Shown here: positions 41,180-49,760 of the stretch, piece by piece
How positions within the stretch are numbered: the stretch's first letter is position 1
Layout: every line of letters starts with the position of its first letter
From: Patescibacteria group bacterium
GTDB taxonomy: Bacteria; Patescibacteria; Paceibacteria; UBA6257; 2-01-FULL-56-20
Assembly: GCA_018971305.1 (NCBI GenBank)
Contig: JAGXBC010000001.1
Location: 1-64,000 of the forward strand
Direction of reading: 5' to 3'
Length of the DNA: 64,000 nucleotides
Notes under the pieces: model-generated
The model's database searches: none
What the model saw: the letters and a program-made list of their open reading frames with translations, nothing else
Told to the model about the DNA's origin: nothing
Made by a program: the position numbers and the translations under genes

Positions 41180-41209
41180 ATTATAGACGATGATCATCAT
41201 TCTTGTCAA
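41180..41209 (-). promoter_or_regulatory. Consensus promoter of the infA-rpsI operon
   Basis: On the minus strand TTGACA (41209-41204), 18-nt spacer, TATAAT (41185-41180): both hexamers are perfect. It lies just before the stop of the upstream gene at 41217. Confidence 0.85.
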
Positions 41210-41216
41210 TAAAGGC

Positions 41217-42875
41217 TCAGTTCACTAAAACCTTTATTTTATTAGCGGCGGAAGGCATATTTTTCAGCCATACAGGCCACAAAGAAATTTTAGCATTCAC
41301 CAAGTGCGGCAGACCGGTAATAAGCTTTTGAGCATCATCCACGCTCTTACCCAATATTTGCGCCACAAAATCATCGGCGGAGAAATCCGGCTTCAACGTT
41401 CCTTTTGCCGTCAGGTCAAACGACTCGCTACCTTTAATTAAATCAACTTGTACTTTTCCATATGTGAGATCTAGGGAGTCAAACACCATTCCCGGATTGT
41501 CCTTTTGCGCTAAAGCCGTCAGCACGGACTTCAAATCGGATTCCTTAAAGCCGACCGTCTTCATATTGGCTTCGCCGAAAACATTAAAAGTGCCGCTGGC
41601 GTTGGCGATAGCATCGGCACTTAATTTTGTAATGGTAATAGACGATGCTCCTTCCAATATTTTAAAATCAGCGGGGTAAGAGGAGAGGAAGCTGCTGTTT
41701 AACCTGGTTGTTAAAAGATCCGACACTCTTGCCTTAGACTTACTTATATCCCCTGCAGTAGGAACCGCGCTGAATCCGACAAACCCTCCGCTTGTGGGAA
41801 TTTTTATTCCCCCATAAAACCCGGCGTAGCGCGGCGTACCCTGAAAACCGGGAATAGTAAGCTTGGCAATCGGTCCGACGTTGTAGCTGACACCGGCTTT
41901 ATCAGCAATGATATTCGCATCAATGCTTGATGGGGTAATCTGACCATTTTTGATTACGGCTCCCGGAACAATAACTTGGTTAATTATTCTAAATATTTTT
42001 CCATCGGGAGTCGCAAAACGGGTAGTGGCCACAAGAGTTTGCGGAGCGGAGCTGTAGGCATTGTAAATAGTAATTTTCCCCGTTGCCTTCTCGGAAACCG
42101 TGCTGGAACCAGAAGCTGGAAATGGCTGGACCATATTGGTCTGCGGGGTAAAGAATTCCGCCGGCAAAATATTGTTATCGGCATTTATTTTTGCAACAGC
42201 GGAATCCGCTGTAAATTGATGTTCATAAGACCAAGGCGTCCTCCGAAAATTTATCTGGATGGTTGCCCTGTTCAAGAATCTTCCCGTAACAAAAAACCCT
42301 GCGATTACAAGAACCACAACGCCAATCACAAGCAAAGCCCTCTTTCCTCCAAGTTTAGGCAGGCGCAAGCGAGGCAGAGACATCCACTCTCTTGCTTTGG
42401 ATTCCTGGGCCCGCTCTTTCCTTCCTACCCTAGCTTCCAAAATAACCTCTTCCTCCTCTTCTTCGCCTTCCGTTATGCTTGGTTTGAAATTATAACTAAC
42501 TGGTTTTTCTTCCGCACGGCGATTAGGTTCCTTTTTTGACTTCCTGGATAATTGTTCCGGTCTGTTTTTTTTATCGCCAGCTATGCTAAGCGGCACAATA
42601 TCTGAAAGTGCCGAACCCTTCCTGTCTAAAAGCGGATGAACCGCCTCCAAGTCGCTCGACTGCGCAAGCGCCAAAACGCTTTCATCAACGGATTCAATAG
42701 TCACGGTTTTACCGGCAGATTCGGCCTCTCTTTTTATAAGATGGAAGTTGCTCACCGAACCTCCCAAGGCAGCGTTTTTGGGAACAACTAAAGTTACGCT
42801 GTCTTCCTCGCTGCCGATGATCTTTTCAACTATTTCGGCAACGCCTTCGCTTTTATCTATAAAAAGTTTTTCCAT
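41217..42875 (-). CDS. Membrane protein with baseplate-J-like domain
   Basis: 552 residues from the ATG at 42875, chosen because TATAAT lies 7 nt before it; a longer open frame has no signal. The N-terminal part (1-100) is a small alpha/beta domain, followed by a charged linker with a run of Glu, one membrane helix (about 190-212, RALLVIGVVVLVIAGFFVTGRF), and an extracytoplasmic beta-rich region including GKITIYNAYSSAPQTLVATTRFATPDGKIFRI, similar to baseplate J-type domains. It follows the FtsA/PilM-like gene by 25 bp and may work with it in an envelope machine; the function is unknown. Confidence 0.75.
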   Translation of the reverse strand: MEKLFIDKSEGVAEIVEKIIGSEEDSVTLVVPKNAALGGSVSNFHLIKREAESAGKTVTIESVDESVLALAQSSDLEAVHPLLDRKGSALSDIVPLSIAGDKKNRPEQLSRKSKKEPNRRAEEKPVSYNFKPSITEGEEEEEEVILEARVGRKERAQESKAREWMSLPRLRLPKLGGKRALLVIGVVVLVIAGFFVTGRFLNRATIQINFRRTPWSYEHQFTADSAVAKINADNNILPAEFFTPQTNMVQPFPASGSSTVSEKATGKITIYNAYSSAPQTLVATTRFATPDGKIFRIINQVIVPGAVIKNGQITPSSIDANIIADKAGVSYNVGPIAKLTIPGFQGTPRYAGFYGGIKIPTSGGFVGFSAVPTAGDISKSKARVSDLLTTRLNSSFLSSYPADFKILEGASSITITKLSADAIANASGTFNVFGEANMKTVGFKESDLKSVLTALAQKDNPGMVFDSLDLTYGKVQVDLIKGSESFDLTAKGTLKPDFSADDFVAQILGKSVDDAQKLITGLPHLVNAKISLWPVWLKNMPSAANKIKVLVN

Positions 42876-42882
42876 ATACCAA

Positions 42883-42888
42883 ATTATA
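42883..42888 (-). promoter_or_regulatory. -10 box of the baseplate-J-like gene
   Basis: TATAAT on the minus strand, 7 nt before ATG at 42875; it lies within the 25-bp gap after the upstream gene. Confidence 0.55.
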
Positions 42889-42900
42889 TCACGGAGCTTT

Positions 42901-44040
42901 TTATTGCACCAACCAATGTATCCTCCTGCGCAGATGGTGGTTAATTTCCGAATCGCGCTTGTCGTAGTAGAACTCAAAAAATGGTGCCAGGCGCATAAAA
43001 ATTTCGTTGGGCGGCATGGGCCAGTCGGCAAAATCCAATCCAAAACCGAATTTATCAAAGGCCTCCCTCGCCGGCAGATCATGGAGCGTAAATCGCCCGT
43101 AATTCAGAGGCGTATCTATCGGCAAAGGCAATAAAGAATGGAAAAACGTCTGTCCCTTGAGCCTGGATGACTTTAGACCGTTTAAGAAATTACTGACTTC
43201 CGGCTTCAATATTCTGTCCATAAATTTCTTAAAGCTTTCGGAAATATCTCCCGAAAGATACTTTCTGTAAATTAATTCCGCTGACTCCTGCCCAACATGG
43301 AAAGCCGAAATAATGCTGTCTATTAAAGAATTATGCCGCCAGTCAAATTTTTCTTCGTAAACAACATTTCCCCAGGCGGATTTCTCCAGAGAAAAACAGG
43401 ATACTCCTCCGGAGCCGATTATAGCTAAATTCACAGGCGGCTGCTGAATTTTGGCAAGAGAAAAAAGCCCAGCCCGGGCTTCGGATGTAAAGAAAAATCC
43501 ATCTCCGGAACCGAAGAAGTATTTTAGATAATCAAAAACAGGGCGGGCGGTAAAAGTAAGCCGCATCACGGCGCCGACTACCTTACCCGGGAAAGAAAGC
43601 GGGTTCACGACATAGTGCCCGTCTATTTTAAAATTATCCACTTCGGCATTAACGAGTACGGTATCAAGTTCGTGCAGTCCTAAACGCCTCGCCGCCTCGG
43701 CCCTTTCCGGTCCGAATCCTTTGCCGATGGCCTGCGACAAGAGATTATCCAATTCGACCATATTCAGCTGTTTCGTGTGGTCGTCCGGCGCACGTTTCAT
43801 TTCTATCGGATAAGAAACCGCCACCGCCAAAGAGGGGTCAGCCGAAACTATCATATTTCTTTTCCTTAATTTAGTTATTTTGGAATTGTGCCAGGTCTCC
43901 AAAGGAAATTCTGCCCAAATTTTTTCCAGAGTAAGGTTCTTGTCTTTATCTAAACCCAAAAGCAAACCCCTTGTCTTCTGCGGAGCAATATCAATCAGAA
44001 GATATTTTTCTTTTGGGCGCCAGAACTTTAGGTCAATCAC
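42901..44040 (-). CDS. Actin-fold protein of the FtsA/PilM type
   Basis: 379 residues, GTG start at 44040. YLLIDIAPQKTRGLLLGL (phosphate-1-like strand pair, about 13-30), VDNFKIDGHYVVNPLSFPGKVVGAVMRLTF (about 137-166, like the 1C/SHS2 subdomain of FtsA), and LAIIGSGGVSCFSL (phosphate-2-like) suggest an ASKHA ATPase. PilM of type IV pili and FtsA of the divisome share this fold; with a prepilin elsewhere in the window, either is possible. The nucleotide site looks diverged. Confidence 0.65.
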   Translation of the reverse strand: MIDLKFWRPKEKYLLIDIAPQKTRGLLLGLDKDKNLTLEKIWAEFPLETWHNSKITKLRKRNMIVSADPSLAVAVSYPIEMKRAPDDHTKQLNMVELDNLLSQAIGKGFGPERAEAARRLGLHELDTVLVNAEVDNFKIDGHYVVNPLSFPGKVVGAVMRLTFTARPVFDYLKYFFGSGDGFFFTSEARAGLFSLAKIQQPPVNLAIIGSGGVSCFSLEKSAWGNVVYEEKFDWRHNSLIDSIISAFHVGQESAELIYRKYLSGDISESFKKFMDRILKPEVSNFLNGLKSSRLKGQTFFHSLLPLPIDTPLNYGRFTLHDLPAREAFDKFGFGLDFADWPMPPNEIFMRLAPFFEFYYDKRDSEINHHLRRRIHWLVQ

Positions 44041-44048
44041 TTATTTTT

Positions 44049-44054
44049 ATTGTA
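44049..44054 (-). promoter_or_regulatory. -10 box of the FtsA/PilM-like gene
   Basis: Extended -10 TGCTACAAT on the minus strand, 8 nt before the GTG at 44040. Confidence 0.5.
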
Positions 44055-44082
44055 GCACAGGGCGAATATCCGAGTTCTCGCC

Positions 44083-46002
44083 TCATTCCACAACACCCTT
44101 GATCCGCCGCACTCCTGCCCCAACTGCTTCTTCTTTAGAAATTCTGAATTTACCGATTTGGCCCGTATGCGTAACGTGCGGACCGCCGCAAAATTCTATG
44201 GAAAATGCTTTTTCAAATTGCGGGTTCTCCTGCGTGGCTGATTTTGGACCAATGGAATAAACAGAAACGCGGTCCGGATATTTCTGACCGAACTCGTGCT
44301 CGGCACCAAGTTTTTCCGCTTCATCTTTGGCTATTTCGCTACGTATAACAGGCAAATCTTCGGCAATTTTTTCGTTAACAATGCGCTCTGTTTCTTTTTT
44401 CTGTCCGTCCGTCATTTTCGCGCCATAAGAAAAATCCATCCGCAGGCGCTCGCTCGTGATGTTGCTCCCCCGCTGTTTAACTTCTGGACCGAGCACTGTC
44501 TGCAGAGCTTTTAATAATAGGTGATGTGCCGTGTGAAGTCGTGTGGTTTTTTCCGAATGATCGGCCAGTCCGCCTTTAAACGTGCCGGTGGATGAGGTAC
44601 GAGAAAGATTTTGGTGTTTCTGAAATTTTTTCTTAAAACCATCGACATCAACTTTGGCACGTTCCATAGTTAGCTCCAAAGGAAATCCATATGTAGTAAA
44701 CAGAATAAACGCCTGTTCGCCAGTAATCTCATGTTTGCCATTTTCAATTAAATACCTTTCAAGCACTTTCAAACCAGAATCGAGAGTCGTCAAAAACTGT
44801 TCCGCCTCGGCTACTATTGTATCCTTAATTACCGATTCTTTTTCTGGCAAATCTTTATAAAATTCGGCGTATTCCGAAAGATATCTTTGTGCAATTCTAA
44901 ACATTAATACGCCCACCGAGGAATTAAATTTCGATTGGGAATGCTGTCGCACTTCAAAAACGCTTTTTCTAATCAATCGGCGCAATAAATATCCACGCTC
45001 CTTGTTACCTGGCTGCACTCCATCATTTATAAGAAATACGGCTGCGCGAATATGATCAGCGATAATACGCATCGCTTTTGCTTCTTTTGGGTAGGTCACT
45101 CCAAATAAAGATTGGATCTCATCAATTGCACCACGAAGCGCACTGATATTAAAAATATCCGGATCTTTATTCTCTGCCGCCGTAATTCTCTCTAAACCTC
45201 CACCGAAGTCGACATTACGCTGTTTCAATTTTTCGAACGTCCCGTCCTCCTTCTTTCTGTATTCCATAAAAACCGAGTTGCCGATCTCAAGGAAGCGGCC
45301 GCAGTCACAGTTCGGGTGACACTCTTTACCGAACTTCTCGTCGTGCCGCGGGACACCCCGCTCATCCGCAGAACCGAAATCGTAAAACACTTCCGAGTCC
45401 GGTCCGCCCGGCTCACCCGTGGGCATCTTTAATGGTGTGCCTGCGCGGCTCCACCAGTTCTTCTTTACGTCATAGGAAAAAATTCTACCGCCCTGCATAC
45501 CTTTCTCGCTCCCTTCTTTTTCTGATCCAAGTGCGACATACTTTGCTTCAATTTTTTTCTCATTAAAAAGTTCTTCCCAAATTTTTATCGATTCGTCATC
45601 CTGCGGAATTTTGGTCTCTAGATCGCCGCCAAAAACAGTTACATATAAATTTTCGGGTTTTAATCCGATCTCGTCGGTCAAAAACTCGAAAAACCACGGC
45701 AGCTGTTCCTGTTTCCAATAGTCTCCGAAAGACCAATTACCAAGCATTTCGAAGAAAGTCGTGTGACGATTGTCTCCTATCTCATCAATATCTTCGGCGC
45801 GAAAACTTTTTTGCGAATTAGCGACACGTTTACCTAAAGGATGCGGCGTTCCCAAAAGATATGGCACTAATGGTTGCATGCCGCTTCCAGTAAAAAGCGT
45901 CGTTGGATCGTTTTCTGGCACAAGCGAAGCGGAGGGAATGATGGCGTGCCCGCGCTTTTCAAAAAATTCCAGAAATTTTTGGCGTATTTCGGCGGAAGTC
46001 AT
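44083..46002 (-). CDS. alaS: Alanyl-tRNA synthetase, short form
   Basis: 639 residues against about 875 in E. coli. Class II core: TLFTGSGMQPLVPYLLG (motif 1/2 region), ERGYLLRRLIRKS, GGGLERI (motif 3). The editing domain is kept: HTAHHLL and CGGPHV give the His/Cys zinc ligands. The C-terminal oligomerisation/C-Ala domain is missing. CNCG-type Cys residues (CHPNCDCG near 240) form an extra metal knuckle. TATGAT lies 6 nt before the ATG. Confidence 0.95.
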   Translation of the reverse strand: MTSAEIRQKFLEFFEKRGHAIIPSASLVPENDPTTLFTGSGMQPLVPYLLGTPHPLGKRVANSQKSFRAEDIDEIGDNRHTTFFEMLGNWSFGDYWKQEQLPWFFEFLTDEIGLKPENLYVTVFGGDLETKIPQDDESIKIWEELFNEKKIEAKYVALGSEKEGSEKGMQGGRIFSYDVKKNWWSRAGTPLKMPTGEPGGPDSEVFYDFGSADERGVPRHDEKFGKECHPNCDCGRFLEIGNSVFMEYRKKEDGTFEKLKQRNVDFGGGLERITAAENKDPDIFNISALRGAIDEIQSLFGVTYPKEAKAMRIIADHIRAAVFLINDGVQPGNKERGYLLRRLIRKSVFEVRQHSQSKFNSSVGVLMFRIAQRYLSEYAEFYKDLPEKESVIKDTIVAEAEQFLTTLDSGLKVLERYLIENGKHEITGEQAFILFTTYGFPLELTMERAKVDVDGFKKKFQKHQNLSRTSSTGTFKGGLADHSEKTTRLHTAHHLLLKALQTVLGPEVKQRGSNITSERLRMDFSYGAKMTDGQKKETERIVNEKIAEDLPVIRSEIAKDEAEKLGAEHEFGQKYPDRVSVYSIGPKSATQENPQFEKAFSIEFCGGPHVTHTGQIGKFRISKEEAVGAGVRRIKGVVE

Positions 46003-46008
46003 TACTCA

Positions 46009-46014
46009 ATCATA
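46009..46014 (-). promoter_or_regulatory. -10 box of alaS
   Basis: TATGAT on the minus strand, 6 nt before ATG at 46002; leaderless mRNA predicted. Confidence 0.5.
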
Positions 46015-46071
46015 AAAAATAAAGCCGCTTTTTACAATCCAAAAAATTTACCAGTAGTCTTTTGCCAGTAT

Positions 46072-46100
46072 AAAAATCTGACGCCTCGGATGAGGCGTCA
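46072..46100 (-). terminator. Terminator of the gene at 46103-46522
   Basis: Nine-bp stem TGACGCCTC (46079-46087)/GAGGCGTCA (46092-46100), on the minus strand followed by GATTTTTA. Confidence 0.85.
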
Positions 46101-46102
46101 TT

Positions 46103-46522
46103 TTAGCGCTTAAATAAACTATTCAGTTCTTCCGATGCTTCTCGTTCGAATTTATCAGCAAGGCGCCAGATTGCCCGATTTATCTTCCTCGTAAGTTTTC
46201 TATCTTCGTGAATCTTGTGCAGATCTCCCCAAGTAAATTGACCCAAAAAACTCGCACGCAGTCTATCGGCAAAATTTATTTTTAAACGCGGCTCTCCGAT
46301 AAAAAAATATGGATTGTTTGCATCTTCCTTATGGTCAGAAAATTTAAATCCCGAACTTCCGGATTCCGCGCGCGCATCGATCTTTGTGCCATCTTTCTTG
46401 CATTCTGCGTGAATGACGAACATACCAGAACCTATACCAAAACAAATTACCAATCTTTGTCCTGGTCTGAGTCTAAACTTTTTATTTCTAGTAAGTCGTT
46501 CTTTTCTCTTGCCTTTAGCCAC
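46103..46522 (-). CDS. Unknown basic protein
   Basis: 139 residues from the GTG at 46522, which has a perfect AAAGGAGG five bases upstream; the frame extends to a TTG at 46540 that would lie before this site. Very basic start (KGKRKERLTRNKKFRLRPGQRL), a beta-rich middle and a helical end (LTRKINRAIWRLADKFEREASEELNSLF). No family was recognised. It lies between rpoD and alaS. Confidence 0.75.
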   Translation of the reverse strand: MAKGKRKERLTRNKKFRLRPGQRLVICFGIGSGMFVIHAECKKDGTKIDARAESGSSGFKFSDHKEDANNPYFFIGEPRLKINFADRLRASFLGQFTWGDLHKIHEDRKLTRKINRAIWRLADKFEREASEELNSLFKR

Positions 46523-46583
46523 GTTTCCTCCTTTAGCCAATAAAAATAACTATGCTAACGATAACATGCGCAAGAAAAACTGG

Positions 46584-47816
46584 CTAAACCAAATTCTCAA
46601 ATCCCTCCAGAGCGTTCGCTTTGCCGTGATCGCGGATTTTCTCCAGTGCCTTCGCTTCAATCTGCCTGATTCGTTCGCGCGTAACGCCGAAAGCCTTACC
46701 CACTTCTTCTAATGTGTGGTTCACGCCGTCTTCCAAGCCAAAACGCATTTTGAGAATTTTCTGTTCTCGCTCTGTAAGATCAACTAAAATTTCTTTTATT
46801 AAATCGCGTAAAAGCGCGTGCGCCGTTAATTGCTGGGGGGTGGAATTTCTCTCGTCGGGAATGAAATCCGACAAAGTGGAATCTTCTTCATCTCCTATTG
46901 GCGTTTCAATAGAGAGAACTTCCTGGGAAATTTTTTGAATATGTCGGACTTTATCAACCTCCAATCCCATCTCGGAAGCAATTTCTTCCGCCAACGGGTC
47001 GCGTCCCAGTTCCTGGATAAGCTGGCGGCGGGCCTGAGTGTATTTGGAAATCGTCTCTACCATGTGGACAGGAATACGGACCGTGCGTGACTGGTCGGCC
47101 AGAGCCCTGGTTATCGCCTGTCTAATCCACCAAGTAGCATAAGTGGAAAATTTGAAACCTTTCCTATAATCAAACTTCTCCACGGCGCGCGAAAGGCCGA
47201 TGTTTCCCTCTTGGATCAAATCCAGAATACTCAAATTCGGCGTGCGGTTCACATAGCGCTTGGCGATGGAAACAACCAGACGCAGGTTGGCTTTCATTAA
47301 TCTCTGGCGCGCGTCTTCGTCGCCTTTCTCGGCACGCTTCGCAAGCTCTCTTTCTTCCAGTTTAGTAAGAAGCGGCGTCTTGCCGATTTCCTTCAAGTAC
47401 ATTTGAACAGCGTCGGGGACATCGCCTTCCATCATCAGGGCATCATCAAGCTCTTTCTGATTAAGCTCAGCCTTGGAAAAACCGATAAGTGCGCTCGTTT
47501 CTATAACCTTAATTCCGGCTTTCTCCAGCCGGTCGTATATTTCGTCAAGCAAAGTAACGTTGTCCTCTATCTTTGGAAAAAGATAAAGTATCTCGTTGTC
47601 GGTCACAAAACCTCGCGGCCGGCCGCGGTCCAAAAGTTCGTTTATCGCTTCTTCGTTGGAGGCGGATATTTTTTTGGCCTTAACATCCTTCGCCGATGTC
47701 TTGGCGAGCTTTTTCCCATGCTCTACTGGCCGCCCCCTGCGCTTGAGAGCCGGCCTGCCTCGCCGAGCGTGTTTAGCGCCTGTTTTTTTTGTTTTTTTCT
47801 TCTTGGGTTTGGCCAT
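46584..47816 (-). CDS. rpoD: RNA polymerase primary sigma factor (sigma-70)
   Basis: 410 residues from the ATG at 47816. A Lys/Arg-rich N-terminus replaces region 1.1. DAVQMYLKEIGKTPLLT (1.2), NLRLVVSIAKRYVNR, LDLIQEGNIGLSRAVEKFDYRKGFKFSTYATWWIRQAI (2.1-2.4), region 3, and TLEEVGKAFGVTRERIRQIEAKALEKIR (4.2) are all conserved. Regions 2.4 and 4.2 match the TATAAT/TTGACA promoters seen in this window. Confidence 0.96.
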   Translation of the reverse strand: MAKPKKKKTKKTGAKHARRGRPALKRRGRPVEHGKKLAKTSAKDVKAKKISASNEEAINELLDRGRPRGFVTDNEILYLFPKIEDNVTLLDEIYDRLEKAGIKVIETSALIGFSKAELNQKELDDALMMEGDVPDAVQMYLKEIGKTPLLTKLEERELAKRAEKGDEDARQRLMKANLRLVVSIAKRYVNRTPNLSILDLIQEGNIGLSRAVEKFDYRKGFKFSTYATWWIRQAITRALADQSRTVRIPVHMVETISKYTQARRQLIQELGRDPLAEEIASEMGLEVDKVRHIQKISQEVLSIETPIGDEEDSTLSDFIPDERNSTPQQLTAHALLRDLIKEILVDLTEREQKILKMRFGLEDGVNHTLEEVGKAFGVTRERIRQIEAKALEKIRDHGKANALEGFENLV

Positions 47817-47917
47817 TAGGTGATTGTTGGGAATTATAACAGGCAATGAGAATAAAATAAATAGCTGTTTTTTATTTTATACGATACAGCCCGGTTCGTG
47901 AGTGTAGCGACTATAGA

Positions 47918-49654
47918 CTACGACTCAAAAACTTGCAAGGGAATATTGTTCAGCTCTTCCAGCGCCGAACGCAGGCGCGCTTCGTTTCCTTCTTTCTCGG
48001 CGCTCTGCACGGCACGCGCAAGAAAGAGTTTTTTATCTTTATAATGTTCTTTAATAAGTTCATTCTTCAGCTTGGTGACTTCTTTATCCCCGGGATTCTC
48101 TGAACCGAGAATTATGAAATCTATAAGTTCGTCCAAGACGGGGTCTTCGCTCTTGCGCGAGCCGGTCTTCAGAATCTTGAAAATCTTGCCATGAACATCG
48201 GCGAAATACGGCGCACAATCCTCAACCAATGAAAAATCATTTTTGGCCACGGCCGCGCGCAACAGCCCCTCGCCTATAAGCTCGCGCCGCGAATATTTGT
48301 GCTGGCCAATCAACGACTTCTCGGCAGCTTCGCTGGCATCTTTAGAGAAATCCGTTTTAGGCAGACCTACTTTCTCGGACTCTTCCAGAAGTATTCTATC
48401 TTCTATACCGCTTCTCTTTGATAATTCTTTCATCCAAAAAGCGCGCTCAATAGGGCTTGTTATGCTGTTCAGCTTGGTTAAAACAAAGCGGATGTTATTT
48501 AAAGTGCCACGGTCGGAATAATTAACGGAACCCGAAGACACCTCGGTCTTAGCAGGCAGATATTTGCCGAAATAAAACTCCGGTGCCGGAACGGCTTTGT
48601 TTATGGCGTTCATCAGCTTCTCCGCTCCAGCTTGTGCCGCTTCCGCCGGATCCTTAAAATCGGAGAAGGTCACAACCTTAACTCCGAAATCATTAGCTTC
48701 GGCAAGATCTATAACCCGCTCGGAAGCTGCCGAACCGGCCGAATCGGAATCAAAACTGAGAATGATCTCGTCGGCTAAGCGGCGAAGAGAATGCAGGTGA
48801 TCCAGGGTCAGAGCAGTACCCGATGTCGCCACAACATTTTTAACTCCTGCCTGCCAGCTCATCAGAAGGTCCATCTGGCCCTCAACTAAAAAGACATTGC
48901 CCGCTTCCCTGATAAAGTTTTTGCTTTTGTCCAATCCATAGAGCAGACGCGACTTCTGGAAAACTGGTGACTCCGGGCTATTCACGTATTTTCCGAAATC
49001 CGCGCTTTCAAATTGCGGCAAAACCCGCCCGGTGAATCCCACAACCTTTCCGACATGATTGTGAATCGGGAACATGATCCTTCCGCGGAATCTGTCTAAG
49101 AGCAATCCGCGTTCTGTTTTAAGAGCGAGTCCGGCACGCACTACGTCCTCTGGCGCATAACGCGAATTTAACAATTGCATCGTGAGCGCCTCCGCGGCAT
49201 TAGGCGCCCAACCCAATTCAAATTCTTCTATTGTTTCTTTTTTTAGCCCGCGCTCAGCCAAATATTTTTTTGCCGGCTCTGAAGCTGTTAGAGATTTTTT
49301 AAAGAATTCTTTTGCGGCATTATTAAGTTCATATAAAAGTCCGGTGTATTTGTGTTCCGCCGGGTCAAGCCGCCTCAGCTCCACTCCCGCTTTCTCTGCG
49401 AGTACACGCAGAGCCTCGGAGAACTCCAGATTTTCGTAGCGCATCACGAAACCAAAAACATCTCCACCTAAACCGCAACCGAAACAATGCCACGACTGTC
49501 TGTCGGGCGAAATCATAAAAGAAGGGGTTTTCTCTTTATGGAACGGGCAGATGGCCTTGAAATTCTTTCCGGCTGGCTGGAGATTCAAATAACCACGGAG
49601 AAAATCAACAATATCAAGCTTTTCTTTAATGGTTTCGGTAGTGGACGATGGCAT
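47918..49654 (-). CDS. dnaG: DNA primase
   Basis: 578 residues from the ATG at 49654 (MPSSTTETIKEKLDIV). The CHC2 zinc finger (CPFHKEKTPSF, CFGCG), the core RFRGRIMFPI and the TOPRIM domain (LVEGQMDLLMSWQAG, FDSDSAG) are present. The C-terminal helicase-binding part is diverged. It lies just upstream of rpoD on the same strand, the classical dnaG-rpoD order. Confidence 0.95.
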   Translation of the reverse strand: MPSSTTETIKEKLDIVDFLRGYLNLQPAGKNFKAICPFHKEKTPSFMISPDRQSWHCFGCGLGGDVFGFVMRYENLEFSEALRVLAEKAGVELRRLDPAEHKYTGLLYELNNAAKEFFKKSLTASEPAKKYLAERGLKKETIEEFELGWAPNAAEALTMQLLNSRYAPEDVVRAGLALKTERGLLLDRFRGRIMFPIHNHVGKVVGFTGRVLPQFESADFGKYVNSPESPVFQKSRLLYGLDKSKNFIREAGNVFLVEGQMDLLMSWQAGVKNVVATSGTALTLDHLHSLRRLADEIILSFDSDSAGSAASERVIDLAEANDFGVKVVTFSDFKDPAEAAQAGAEKLMNAINKAVPAPEFYFGKYLPAKTEVSSGSVNYSDRGTLNNIRFVLTKLNSITSPIERAFWMKELSKRSGIEDRILLEESEKVGLPKTDFSKDASEAAEKSLIGQHKYSRRELIGEGLLRAAVAKNDFSLVEDCAPYFADVHGKIFKILKTGSRKSEDPVLDELIDFIILGSENPGDKEVTKLKNELIKEHYKDKKLFLARAVQSAEKEGNEARLRSALEELNNIPLQVFES

Positions 49655-49662
49655 TTGTTTTG

Positions 49663-49668
49663 ATTGTA
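49663..49668 (-). promoter_or_regulatory. -10 box of dnaG
   Basis: TACAAT on the minus strand, 8 nt before ATG at 49654; leaderless mRNA predicted. Confidence 0.5.
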
Positions 49669-49760
49669 ATCCTAAAATCGGTTTTCGGGCAAGCAAAAAT
49701 GTGCAGTTCTTGGGTACGAAAAATTATCAATAATTGTGGGGTAAATAGATAGGATAATCT